Notes: generated from the letters alone by a model not told the origin. Counted from the stretch's first letter, positions 33,717-45,424 are shown. The stretch: DNA of 60,570 nt from Pholiota molesta (GCA_014925825.1 JACGCK010000245.1:1-60570), one strand, 5' to 3'. Program-made: numbers and translations.

Positions 33717-34969
33717 TGGTTGATATTCGTACTACCACTCATCCAACACCTCCCTCGTCACGATCGCCGCCCACCACCCACCCACCTCGTCCACCACCCA
33801 CCTTCTGGACCACCACCCACCGCCGCGTGCCCCTCCCCTCCAATGAGGGATGTGGGCCGGCGCCTGCCTCGCCGATGACGACGACCCCCGCCAGGTGCCC
33901 CTCCCCTCCAACGAGGGATCTGGGCTGGCTATAGGACCTCGGCGGCGCCCCCACCCCGCCGCCGCCTGCTCCTCCCCTCCAACGAGGGATGTGAGCCGGC
34001 CTCTGGCTCGACGACGACGACGCCCGCCGCGTACCCCTCCCTCTAACGAGGATGTGGGCCGGCTTTCGTTAGCTCGGCGACAACCAAGCGCCCACTCTCC
34101 CTCTCCCCATTGACCTGAACGGCGCCAGCGAACGCCGTGGCGCCCCTCCCCTCCAACGAGGGATGTGGGCCGGCTCGTACACCTCGACGATCCCGCTGTT
34201 CGTCCCTCCTCTGCAACGAGGGATATGGGGGCCAGCCGCCGACGCCGACGCCACCGCCAGCCGCCCTCTTTGTACCATTCACCCTCCCGAACGAGCCCTC
34301 GCTGTGTGCCCGTCGCCTCCCACGAGCGACGTAGGCCGGCTCCATAACCACAGACGGACGCCAGCAAGACGGCGCAGGGGCCGGGTTTGAGCAGGAGCGA
34401 GGCGAGCGAACGACAACCGAACAAACGACCGGGCACACGGATGGATGCCAGTAGCACGGCGCGGGGGCGGGGGTGGGCAGAAGCGACACGGAGCGACGCG
34501 GCCAATGCAGGCACAGCCGAGGGTGTCCAGGCAGAGCGTCGCCTCAGGCGGGCGCAGGAGCGAGGCAGCGGGTGACCGCAAAACGCCGCCTCGTCTGCAC
34601 CACCATCACCACTGCCCACGAACGACCACCTGTATCCCTGAACCACCGCCATCACCACGAACGACACCACGAGGGCCAGCACCGAGCCGCCCCGGCGAAC
34701 AGCCTAGGCGCATCGTGGAACACGACGGACGACAACCGGCGCGAGCACGACGGAAGTAGAGGGCGACGCCCGACCACGGGGATGAGGAGGGGGAGGCTGG
34801 CCAGTACGACGAACAGCGAGCGGCGAGCACGAAGGAGCAGGGCAGGGCAGCGAGGGTGAGCGAGGACGAGCTTTTCCTCATCCTCGCTCTACCCTCCTAT
34901 GTATTCACCTTATATATCATATATTCAATGTAGTAGTAGTATAATTTATGAAATCAATGTTATATTTCA
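33717..34969. repeat. GC-rich repeat arm, right
   Basis: Seven imperfect copies of the unit CCCCTCCCCTCCAACGAGGG followed by ATGTGGGCCGG occur near 33828, 33894, 33966, 34030, 34138, 34197 and 34300, in inverted orientation to those of the left arm. Further CGACGGA/ACGAGCG-rich low-complexity DNA follows to about 34880, then AT-rich DNA. Long frames such as minus 34682-33732 translate to repeats of the same motif and are not genes. Confidence 0.75.
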
Positions 34970-35507
34970 AGCAAAATCGGAGAGAAATGAGGAAAAGCAA
35001 CGAAAAACGCGAGCAGGCGCCCGCGCGATGTAGCCGAAAAAATCTAAAATTAGATATTGCCCGCTAAATATAGAGCGTCATCCATAAGCCCCCCGCCGAA
35101 TCCATCCCTTCCCGCCCTCCCCGACACGCGGAAACAGGTGCATTAGGTCCGTACATTATTTATATACACCCCGCCTTTTTTTCCCGCTCCAAAACGCCCC
35201 CGACGCCGCCCTACAGCGAGCGCGGCCCCCCGAGCAACAAATCCTGCATTGTTTACATATGTTAGGCTGCGCCCCCAGCGCCCGCCCCAGCGCCCGCCCC
35301 CATCCACAGTGCCCTGACCATCCTGACCCATCCCGCCACCCCTCTCGGCCATCACGGCACTAATTACCATCACCTGCACACCCACAAGCCACTGATCCAC
35401 CCTCCCGGCTCCCCTACTAGAACTAGCCAATCCCGAGCCTCATAGAACCTCTGGGTAACTTCCGGTGGGGATAAATGAGGTCAACTGGGTAACTACCCAG
35501 TTTCATG
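34970..35507 (-). repeat. Right terminal inverted repeat of the nested element
   Basis: Inverted copy of 25573-26110 with scattered substitutions and short indels, so the arms have diverged more than those of KDZ-1. The mini-hairpin CTGGGTAACTACCCAG is at 35485-35500. Confidence 0.85.
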
Positions 35508-35521
35508 TAGAAATATAGCGC

Positions 35522-36472
35522 TCATGGCTGGTCGAAAGCGTGCACAAACGAGCTGGTCACGTCTCCCTTGAACATGTCGTCGTCGGAATCGTCCGCGTAC
35601 ATATCATTGTCAGTAAGTTCAGAAGAAATGACCGTGGCCGATGTGCCTGTCGAAGCGTTGGAGATGACGGAAGGCGCAGAAGGTGCGGAAGGCACGAAAG
35701 AGTCGAATGGACGGCCGTGGAAAACATACACAGATCCTCCAGGCTTGCAAGGTGAAGGAATGCTTTGGGATTGAGCAGGGAGAGGAAGAGGCGTAACGGC
35801 AGCCGTCTGCTTCAACTTCCAGCCGAGGTGATTTTTGCCGTTCCTCTCCCAACGAATTTTCGTATGCAGGCCAACATTCACGATGAAGCTCTGAACAATG
35901 TCGGCGAGGGGTGCATGTGCATCGGGAAGCTCAGCAATTACAGTTGAAGGGGGAAGATAAACAGAAGCTTTCAGATATTCTGGGGCCGTTGGAGTACCAG
36001 GGATGGTTGTTGGGTCAACGTGAATCACCATTGTAGAACCACCAAAAGCGCGGTCCCACAACGTAGCCTAGCCAGAATGGTCAGTGAAATCGATGTGGTG
36101 AGATAGTCGCAAACGTACCAAGTCGAACATAAGTTTCTGAACTTTCTCCTTGAGAATCCGGCGACTCTCGGGCCCAAAACCATCTTTGTACATGCGTTCC
36201 ATAACCGGATGGAACTCCTCGACGGGCACTGTATGTTTCCCATCGGTGGAACAACCAGCCGCGAACCAAGCTACGTCGGCAGCATCGAAGCGAGCTTGGT
36301 TAGTGGTGTATGCGCCAGGACGATCGGGGAGGGCCCCAAGCATACGACGGAGGTCATAGACACCTTGGGGGTTGAAGCGAAGCTCGGAGAACCTGACAGG
36401 GACAGGTTGGTCTATCGCCTTTGCGGTGGGAGGGGTGACTTCGACGCCAGGAGTACGCCAGGAGAAAGTCAT
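35522..36472 (-). CDS. 5' half of the split KDZ-1 cargo gene
   Basis: Starts MTFSWRTPGVEV at 36472. Exon 1 (RFNPQGVYDLRRMLGALPDR, then PVMERMYKDGFGPESRRILK) is followed by one intron of about 55 nt near 36066-36119 and a second exon (IHVDPTTIPGTP, VNVGLHTKIRWERNGKN) ending in an acidic stretch (DMYADDSDDDM). The frame meets TGA at 35522, only 15 nt from the nested element. A GT donor upstream of this stop would splice into the piece at 25572, so the stop may lie in the interrupted intron. Which donor is used I cannot decide. Not recognised; found as cargo between the KDZ transposase and the KDZ-associated family gene. Confidence 0.65.
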
Positions 36473-37224
36473 TGCAGTTTTGCGCGCATGATGAGTACGT
36501 CCGCACGAGGTTTTATATGATGAGGAACGCTGTAAGTCTCGTAAGTGCACGAATGTGAAAACCCAAGCCAAGCGCAGCCCTGCATAAGATCCAATCTGAA
36601 TGATCTGGAAGTCAGATCGTCAGATCGATGATGATGTCACGGTCCTGCGTATGTCACAATTCATAACAGTCCCCTTGCTCGACGGTCTGCATGACTTTCT
36701 TACCAGAAATAAAGATCTGTAACTGTAGAAATGGCTCAAAACATAGTGTATGCAGTACTGAGAGCTCAATACTTCAATCAGATTGTTTTTTGACCCAAGA
36801 ATGAGCGAGTAATGGTGAAGATATTATCTGACATCTCTTAGTGATTGAAACTTTGTCGAAACGACTATGAGTACCATTCCTTTGCCCGAGAAAACACTAT
36901 TGTCAATATTCAAATGTTACGAATGTATGTTAGTTATAGCTAGCAACTCAAGTAGCAAGTCTATATTAATTTTGGCCGCTGTTCAATCAGTATAAGCACA
37001 TAATACAAGTGTCAATGAAAATATCATCGAAGCTTCACCTTCTGAGTAACGACAGATCTCATTCGAGTTTTCGAGCATTAGAATGTCTACGGAGCTCCCT
37101 TCGTTGGTCAAAATGTACCTCAAGCTGACCCATTCTTACAGACTTGAATTCAATCAATCACAAGATTCAGAAGGAAGGAAATAAAACTTGTCATTAACGA
37201 TGAATGTCGGAAGGATTGATACAA
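36473..37224. other. Spacer between KDZ-1 transposase and cargo gene
   Basis: About 750 bp of AT-rich DNA. It must contain the terminator of the transposase gene and the cargo gene's promoter. No other feature seen. Confidence 0.5.
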
Positions 37225-40200
37225 TTAGGCAGCCAATGTATCTACCAAATCAACCATAGCCCCAGAGTCTCCTTCAATTTCGTCGTCGTCATGCTCTGAT
37301 TCATTGTCGGATGTGTCCGCGATTTCGGTTGATGCAAGAATGGCAAACCACGAAGGCAATGGAATACCAGATGTTAGTGAATAGTCTCTGCCCACATGCC
37401 TTCCGGGCTTCAAGGTTCCAGTAAAACCTTGAAGTTGGCTTGTCTTATACAGTCGGCTTGAAAGATGAGTATGAATTACAGAACGTCGTTCATACTCGCG
37501 AGATAGCTCAGCTGCAAGAGGGGGGTTGAGCATGACTGTCTGCCCAACAGCGCGATAAAAGTCGGCATGATCATCTAACATAAAAGTCAGTAGACGTTTG
37601 ATCTCCACATTAAGGCGATCGATTTCTTCATGGGCGCGTTTGATGCTGAAGTATAGATTCATGGCCTCCCTACGAGATCCTTCTGCCCACGGTTTGGAGC
37701 GAATGTCACTGCGCGAATCACGAAGCAAGTCGAAGTCAGCCACGCTAGCTGTCTGTACGACCGAAGCCCATGTCAATGAAGGCCGTGGAGGATTGAGAAG
37801 GGCAGCGGCTTGGTTATAATTTGTCAGTGCTGTAGCAATTGCATCTGACCGTGTCTTGAGCGAGCGGCCGATTTTTTCACGAAGCTGATACCCTAGAAGT
37901 GTATGAAAACGATATGAGGATAGCTGATAGCCATAAATGTGGAGACTCACCAACACCACTCATTCCCAGCTTCGTCATCTCAAAGAGCCGCTGGACAACC
38001 AACCGCTCGAGCTCATCAAGGGCACGACGGTATTTTCGCTCTGTCATCAGCAACTGAGCATCCTTGTATTCTTTCATAGATGGAGTCCACCTTTCTTCTA
38101 TTCCGTGGGCTTCCTCATACTGACAAGTGAGCGTATTACATGCCTCCCAGCGAGAAAATGTCATTACGTAGCGGGTTCGCACTGCTCGAATTTTTGCATC
38201 AGTGTAACCTTTGTTGATGATGTTATAGTCGAGCGTTTGAAAGGCGATCTTGGCGTTTTCGGATTCACGGCTGCGTAAATGATTTGAGAACTTATATACC
38301 AGTATTAAGAGAATTCGTGACTTACAGCAACAAATCCAATCTTGTCAGAAGGTCCATGTAGTCGGCTGTTGTCTGTACTGTTTCTGGTTCGGCTTGGAGC
38401 GCTTTGAGATACTGTCGTTCTTCTTCTAGATAGTGTTCGTAATCGACATTGGTGGTCTTCAGGCGAACCGAGAGGGTCGCTAATAATTCGCCATCGGTGG
38501 AAATCTTCTCCAAGGCTTGACGATAATTCTGATATATAAAATTCGCTTCAGGAAAGGCGTTAGAGCATTTGGAATGTGATTAAATAACATACTCACCGGA
38601 TGATGCATATTTATCGACGTCAATGAAGTTCCAGTGTTCTTCGATCTCTTGAATTCGATGAAATGGCGTCGCTAACCGTGTTCCTGAGGCAAGTTCATTG
38701 GATTTATGAAACGTACGTTCACAGACCTCAAGATCTTCAAGCCCGACACCTTCCTTATAGAGCGGGTGCCAGTGAACTTGACAGAGTCGATTGTGAGCGT
38801 GCCCATGGAAGGCAGGAACGATGCCTTGAAGGTTCATTGCAGCTACGCGGCCTTTGAGCGTACTGCTCTCGAGTGTCTTGACGAACGCGCACATGATGTC
38901 ATAGCCGAGGCCAATATCTGGACCATATCGGTCAAGAAGGGTATTTGTGAGTGCGATTGGATATTTCATGCTAGAAATTAGTCAGCGTGAATCCAGACGT
39001 TTTGCTGAGTTGCGACGTACAGTTCTCCACTACGGATCATGTCGCAAACGAGAAGTACATGCCCATGTCGACAGACTGCAACGAAAACGCCAGCTATCGC
39101 AAAAAGGGCGAACATCTTTTTGCGCGCTTCGGGCCCGGCATTTTTCCATCGTTCGACGCAAACATTGATTTTGTCCTTCAAGTCCTCGTTCTCTAGCGCG
39201 TTAAGCCACGCAATATCTTCGTCAGGTTCGATTTCTGGTGGTGAAGCACTGAGGTCGGGTATCGGAGGAGATGTGGATGTCGGGGGAAGATTTGGACGAC
39301 CAGGGTCATTTGGTCGGATGATATTCGCAGCGGCATGTGGGGGCGACACCTAAAATAAGCAACGATGTCAGCTTGTACAGATAAGACATAGGTAAAACGG
39401 ACCTCCGGCATTTTCTTTTTTGTCCCACTTTGTGACCTCCTGACTTCATCTTTAAATACGTCAACTTCTTCCGCAGAAATCCATCTAAACGACGAGAGCA
39501 TCCGGTCGTCGTCGCGCGTTACACCTGCTTTGAACGTCGAATCTACTAGCTTCAAGGAATTGTTACCGTCCATTGAAACGAGCATGGAGAACTTCATGGG
39601 TGGCTCGTTTTCGACGCGGTAGAGACAGGGCGGGCAGATATTTTGAGGTTGCCATGCTGGATCATCGCGTTTCAGGGCAGTTCGACACCGGCGCTCCACT
39701 TCCCGTAAGATCTCGAGATAACAATCATAGGCGGAGGAAAACTGCTCAGCATAGTGATTCTTGTACGAATGCTGATGAAAATTCAATTAGAAACCATCTA
39801 AGTTAAGAACGCGGGGACAGACCCCGTGAATGTGCGATAAGGCCTTTGTAATTCCGTAGATGCTTAAACGGGGGCAGACCCGATGGATCTGACGGAATAT
39901 CTCAAAGAGCGTGAGGGAAAAGGCCACGGAGGGGCGCTCCGGGGTGGCTCCAATGTATCTGTTTCGCAACAAAGTCTGGTTAACGGTGACGGCATCTGGA
40001 AGGTGGTGAAATTGGTGAAGGTAGCGGGCTGCCAGAATGATTATCAGCATGGTAGGCAGGAATGTAAGCCAGGTACTTTAGAGTGGGGGATACTCACAAG
40101 TAATGGTGTGCGCCTCTGCACTCCATGACTGCTCGGTAACAGCGTCCACCGTCGGAGGACCTTCTAGCTTCCACTGGAGGTATGCATCAGTGAGGCAGCT

Positions 40201-40712
40201 AAGCTGCTCACGCCAAGCGTTTATCGTTCGCTGGACACGCGTTTTCCGTACACGAGGGTCTGCAAGTCTGCCCAGTGATCATAAATGGTAAGAAAGAAAG
40301 ACAGAGGGCCAGAGGCAGCCAAACATACTTTTTGGACTTTGCCCCATTGACGATTTGGTCAAAGAGCTCCTCGTCGCCTTGATGGCTGTGGAAATATCCT
40401 TCCTCTCCAGGTGGTGGGATTAGAAATGCATCTTCATCTTCCCAGCCGGTCGCGTCATCCATATCCGCGTCGAACGAGGCGGCGGCATTGCTTCCGCTTG
40501 CCAAGAAGCTGGCACGGTCTACATAGCTCAAAGCTGGAGGCAATGAAGGCGGGTTAGTAGGCCAGTGGAATGAAATTGTTTAACTTACCGGCGAACAAGC
40601 GCTGCCGCTTGATTTGCTCCTCCTCGATCTGGCGACCGGTCTTGTTGAGCTTCACGGTGACGACCTTCTTCGTTCGCCGTCCGCCGTAGACGATCTTGAC
40701 GGCTTTCGACAT
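37225..40712 (-). CDS. CxC1-type KDZ transposase, uninterrupted
   Basis: Kyakuja-Dileera-Zisupton superfamily transposase. About ten exons with small introns and consistent phases give roughly 1,000 residues. In order: a basic N-terminus (MSKAVKIVYGGRRTKK); TSRYLHQFHHLPDAV and RQIHRVCPRLSIYG; a cysteine pair in ICPPCLYRVENEPPMKFSML followed by DGNNSLKLVDSTF (CxC1 region); FAIAGVFVAVCRHGHVLLVC; a YDIMCAF acidic motif; PAFHGHAHNRLCQVHWHPLY; EGVGLEDLEVCERTFHKSNE; and a helical C-terminal half ending in an acidic tail (SEHDDDEIEGDSG). KDZ enzymes are predicted RNase H-fold transposases acting on the element's inverted repeats. No stop or frameshift found. An upstream in-frame ATG at 40736 is a possible alternative start. 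Confidence 0.92.
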
Positions 40713-40876
40713 ATTGGAGGCGATGGAGGGGAGCAAGCCTCAGACGCGGCATATCTTGCTAGCCGTCACGGTAGTGGTTGGTGATAGCCAGGAGTCAGGG
40801 TGGACGAAACGTGAAGGGGAAAACTCCGAAATTGGTAATAGCAATTAAATCCGAGGGAGATGCCTCTCAATGCTAT

Positions 40877-41789
40877 TTTAAGTGCGTCTCCTGGTTGAAA
40901 AATGCAGAAAAGGAAAGAATCAACGAACAGATCATGGCGCGTGATCAGCGTGTGATAGTGAGACCCACCGACATTTCCGATAACCGTGAGTGCCTATCAT
41001 CATGGGCGCTAATAAATCCGACATCTATTTTGGGGATGTCTCCTTCCAGCAACTGGTTGGTATTACTAAAAAGGCAGGATTCAACGAACATGTAGCGCCC
41101 CACAGGCACGTCCGATAGCTACCGAGCAACGCGTGATCGCTGTACGCGTCTTGGTTGATATCACGGAAAAGGAAATAATCAACGAAGTAAGCGCCGTGCG
41201 ACGGCGCGAGGTTTGGGCGCGCGCTCACCAATGCGCACGCTGAGGCTCATGTTCACTGCATAGAGGTCATTTGATACAATAGATAGAGCATTGTATTATC
41301 ATCCCCTCTATATATACAATGTACTTTAGTGGGGTAGTACTCTTTAACATTGCATAATTAGTAGAGGAGGTTATGGCCAACAACGTCGGGCAACGTACAT
41401 ATTGTGTCAATGGGTACAAGGATATAAAGGTATATTTTACTTTGCGAAAGAAGCGCGGGGCCGGGGGGGACGGAATGCCAAAGCGGCGGGGGGTACAAGT
41501 ACAGAGGCGGGAGGGGCGGGCCAAGGCGGGGGAATCACTAAAACGGGAAGGAATAGGGCGTGGGGAAGGGAGTGGTACCTGGCGGGACGCGCGGTAGATG
41601 GCGGCAGACACGCCCATGGCGGGGGACGGGATCCGACGTTGCCGGGAGCTCTGATATTCAGACAAGTCAGCTTTCTTGACAGGCGTTCTCGACGAGCAAG
41701 GGTTATTGTATGTTTTCTGGCAAATCTGATGCCACGTGAGCATCGGATCTCCGCAGCTTATAAGCCGCTCGGGGTGGGAAGATTAGGTG
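40877..41789 (-). repeat. Right terminal inverted repeat of KDZ-1
   Basis: Inverted copy of 21771-22702. It lies upstream of the transposase start and so may also carry the transposase promoter. A few substitutions and small indels separate the arms, most of them in the inner part. Confidence 0.9.
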
Positions 41790-41796
41790 GAAAAGT

Positions 41797-42286
41797 ACAC
41801 GCCAATATGACTGATCCCAAACAGATCCCAATAATCCCATACCACATTGAGCTTGCATCAAGATAAAGTTCAAGTAAGTATATCGTCTGAGTACATACTT
41901 GGTTATCAATTGATTATCCCTGTGCACACAGACAAATGATCGTGCTAGCTATCGATCTCGTGGGTTATAAGATCCACAACTATCCATCCTGTGCAAGCTC
42001 CCTGCTTCGTACGACGAGTTCATAAGGTCGGGCCCGCCGTGCAAGACTGCAGACTGAAGACTCGGAGACTCGGCACAGGTGATCTCCGTAAGCCTCCAGG
42101 GCAAGCAAATAACGGCAAGGTGTCGGCTTCGCTAGCGACAGGCGCCTATGCCTTAGAGTTTCCTCAGAGCGCCAGTAGGCTTACTCTAACATGATTTGTC
42201 GTAGCTTCCCAGTACCTACTTTATCGATTGAAAATTTCCTGTGGCTTGACGACCACCCACCATTCACCTTTCTAAGTTGAACCACC
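41797..42286. other. Host intergenic DNA right of KDZ-1
   Basis: Begins after the second GAAAAGT copy. Contains the upstream region of the cysteine-cluster gene. No repeat or gene seen. Confidence 0.5.
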
Positions 42287-44096
42287 ATGGCAAGCAGCCT
42301 TTTTTCCATCCCCACCATTAATCCGCGCCCTCTTTTACAGACCTTTGTCTGTCCCCATTGCGGTGGGCACGTCCTTGGTCCTCTTACCTGTGGAAGTGCC
42401 ACTGTTAAGGTCTTGGCAAATTATGGAAGATGGTTCCAAGTCGTAAGCAATTTAATTTCTGATTTACATTTTTCAAACTTGAACTTTTATCTAGTGTGTC
42501 GGTTGCAAAGAAATTGTATGGCATTCGCCTCCCACCAGTATTGCGCAGATCCCCGAGGACGTTCGTAACCGATTTGCCTACCGCCAAGAGGCTTTACAAG
42601 AGCGCAAAATTCTGTGTCAAGAACCCGATTGTACCAAACTCACAGGCTCTGGTGCTCGTCGTGCCAGTAAGCAATGTGAGCGCGTACCGATTTGTTGCGC
42701 CTCTTGCTGTCGCAAGGCTGGCGGATGCAAAGAACATGCCTTAGAGACACCAGTACGTCCCATACCTGTCATCAACTTGAAGTCACTTTCTTTAATGAGC
42801 GACTAATGTATTCTTTCTTCTATTATTAGATGTCTCAGCAGGCTGCTGTTGATCCATCTGTCATTACGCCTGTGTTCGCACCTCTTGGTTCCCAACTTCC
42901 AACTGGTGCACCTCCGCCTGCATTTTTGCCCAGCTCCCAAACTCCATCCCAACCTCGCTCTACCTATGGCAGGAACTTAAGAGGTGGGTATGCTAGTGGC
43001 TGGCAAGCAGCTCAGCGCGAGAAGGAGGCTGCTCGCATTCAACTGCGACTCACAGAAGAGGCAATTCGCAATTCTCAGAATACAATTTCTGTAGTGGTAT
43101 GGAGAGAGGTACGAAGTTTTGTGACTTTATTGATGTCTACACTTCTTAACTCAAGCCATCCACTAGAAAAATGTCACTCCCAAAGTGATGAGTGTCATCA
43201 GTAACCAGCCAGGCTTCCTCGTTCCCAGCAATGTCCCAGAGGTCGCCAATCTCTTCAGGCATATCACTCTTATTGCCGTCTTCCAGACCTCACCTCGTGT
43301 TGGCTGGTGCAGCCAGGCTCTCAATGTACCAATCCTCGCTACTCGTGAAGCCCGAATCCTCATCCGCGACGACAGCTTCACCGATGCCGACTGTCCTCAG
43401 TTGGAAGAAGAACTTGAGCAACGCATGTCAGAAATACGCCATGCTAGAACTGTTGGTAGCATCAACATCTTTGGGCATCGCAACAGGCCTGAGCCTTCCA
43501 GTGCTCCCACCACCGAGGCTAACCTCACGGCAACCTCCTTATCGCAATCTGTTCTTGCCCCAGTCCTCCCAAACCTCCTCCACGTTCCTGCTGCTCCCTT
43601 CCCTCTTCCCCATACAATTGACATGGTCACCCGTCTCCAAAAAATCCGCGCTGGCCTTGAAGGTGTCAAGAAGACTGAAACCATCACGAAGACTCTGGCC
43701 TTGTTCCAGCAGCACTTCCCTGGAAGTCAATATGTTCGCTCCACGTTCTATCATGCACAAAATGTCTATCTTCGTGCTTGTGAAGTTGAGGATCAGGCCG
43801 GCCTCATAAAGACCTATGTTGGCTATGGCCAGACGGACAAAGGTGCTTGGAAAAATTTCCGCGATGCCGTCAATCGTGAGTCTACAAAATATTCCTCCTC
43901 ACCTATTTGCTAACCTAAATATATTCTAGGTGTAAATCCTCCTAAAGGGCGCATCTCCCTCCCACTGGCCAAGACTCCTTCTGCTACCCTCATTGGAATG
44001 GAAGAGGATGAGGTGCCTACTCGCTCGCCGTCTCCAGATGTACAAGGTTCAGACATGGCAAATCAGCCTTGTCCGTTAATATTCTACATGAAATAG
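42287..44096 (+). CDS. Cysteine-cluster zinc-binding-type protein, function unknown
   Basis: Five exons (42287-42442, 42495-42752, 42830-43108, 43167-43875, 43930-44096) sum to 1,569 nt, exactly 523 codons, so the model is phase-consistent without lesion. The N-terminus has CPHCGG...LTCGSATVKVLANYGRWFQ with CVGCKEIVWH, then CQEPDCTKL, CERVPICCASCCRKAGGC and H: at least twelve cysteines in zinc-binding spacing. The middle is Pro/Ser/Thr-rich. The C-terminal half is helical (MVTRLQKIRAGLEGVKKT, FPGSQYVRSTFYHAQNVYL). I recall similar genes in many copies in mushroom genomes but no function. It lies between the two KDZ transposases; whether it is cargo is unknown. Confidence 0.78.
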
Positions 44097-45424
44097 TGGA
44101 AGTTGCCCAGGAAAGAAAGTGCATCCAGGATGGTAACTCAGGTGCGCAGCCACCCCACCTAGCTGGGATTGAATATTTTCTGCCCATGGCTGGCGGTCAC
44201 CAGTGGCAGTGCTGCTGCTCACTGCTGCTGCCACTGCTGCTCACTGTGCTCAACGGTGTCGAACAGTGCTCGACACCATTGTCAGGGTCGTCCCAAAAAG
44301 GAAGCAATCAATTTTTTCCAAAAGAAGAAAACCTGATTAGATTCGCTTTTTTTCTGCATCATTTGTCAGCACTTGCTTATCTATGATTAGATTTGGCCCA
44401 TTTTGGTACTATCTGCTCATTGGCCCATCAAATATGCCATCAAGGGCCAAACACATGACCTGCTACCTAACCACATGACCACACATGACTGCAAATGAGG
44501 CAGGGACCCTCCTAGGGGTGGGAAATGCCTAAAATAGCATTTTCCCAATATTATTGGAAATGCACCTGGGTAGCTGGGGCACCCTATATAAATCACACAA
44601 AATCCATATTATACCAGAAAATGCGCAATTTAATTCTGAATCCAACTGTGAAGAAATCATACTGATAGCTGCTGCGGTTCGGGCGCTAGAAGCGAATTAC
44701 TAATTATGCTAAATAAGCGCTGACATTGATGGCTGCTTTCCTCCACAACCGCCGGGTTGTTTTCAATAAAATAAAATAATCTTTGTAGATATTAAAAGTG
44801 CGCTTTAAACGCGTTCGTGATTATAATTTTCCGTCCCTTCCTTGCTTCATAAAATGGCCCGCATATATTTCGGCTTGCACGGTATTAGCGCAGGCTACAA
44901 TTTTACTACCCGCACGCATACTATACCATAAAATAGGTTAATAAAGCAGCTTTCCAACGATACCCTACTCATTATATTTGAACCACTTTACGAGCCCCTA
45001 TTAAAGAAATGGTTGTTTGCAAATAGAATATTGACCAATAATCATGCCGAAATGATCTTAGGTCTGTTAGATTCTCCTGAATTTACTACATTTATTGACA
45101 CCTCTATTATGGAGATCTGAGGCCAGGAAGGTGCTGAACCAGACACTGGGCTGGCATGGATATTGCCTAATTGTCCAGAATATTTCTATTTTTAGCATAC
45201 CACGTGCATGTGTCAGCCATATATAGGCATAGAAGGGTGGCACCTTCCCTCCTCCCCCTAATATTGAAAATCCAATTGCTCCCCTATCCCTCAATAATAA
45301 TTTTCATGAATAGAACCTATACATAAATACTCCTATAGCTCATGTGGAAGATTGGCAATACATATTGTTATATTTTTTTTTCTTTCCAGATTTGAATGTA
45401 TCCAGATGCATTGATCCTGAAAAA
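44097..45424. other. Intergenic, 1.3 kb
   Basis: Contains a GCTGCTGCTC-rich patch near 44210-44250, then AT-rich DNA. A possible terminus of a second KDZ element should lie here or to the left, but I could not match an inverted repeat to any sequence right of the transposase. Confidence 0.45.

Larger units (their letters stand above)
25573..35507. mobile_element. Nested inverted-repeat element (TA target) inside KDZ-1
   Basis: The left end CATGAAACCTGGGTAGTTAC and right end (reverse complement CATGAAACTGGGTAGTTAC) are inverted, each directly outside flanked by TA. This suits a TA-duplicating DNA transposon such as Tc1/mariner-like. Inverted homology runs about 540 bp on each side and then continues as GC-rich repeat arms. 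Excluding the Ngaro-like insertion it is about 4.35 kb and shows no transposase, so it is non-autonomous. It splits the KDZ-1 cargo gene. The superfamily is a guess from the TA site only. Confidence 0.8.
21771..41789 (-). mobile_element. KDZ-1: 20-kb DNA transposon (CxC1-type KDZ) with nested insertions
   Basis: The outer ends are inverted copies starting CACCTAATCTTCCCACCCCG (left 21771; right end 41789). GAAAAGT occurs directly outside both ends (21764-21770 and 41790-41796), giving a 7-bp target duplication. The inverted repeats run for about 0.9 kb. The interior carries three genes, all on the minus strand: the transposase (40712-37225), an unknown gene (36472-24755, split by a nested element) and a KDZ-associated family gene (24367-22894). 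Without the nested 9.9-kb element the transposon would be about 10.1 kb. The transposase shows no stop or frameshift, so this could be an autonomous, recently mobile copy. Termini and target duplication are seen directly; membership in KDZ is by recognition of the transposase. Confidence 0.9.

Noticed and set aside
33732..34682. 316-codon minus-strand frame
   Set aside because: Translation is repeats of the GC-rich arm unit; mirrored in the left arm.
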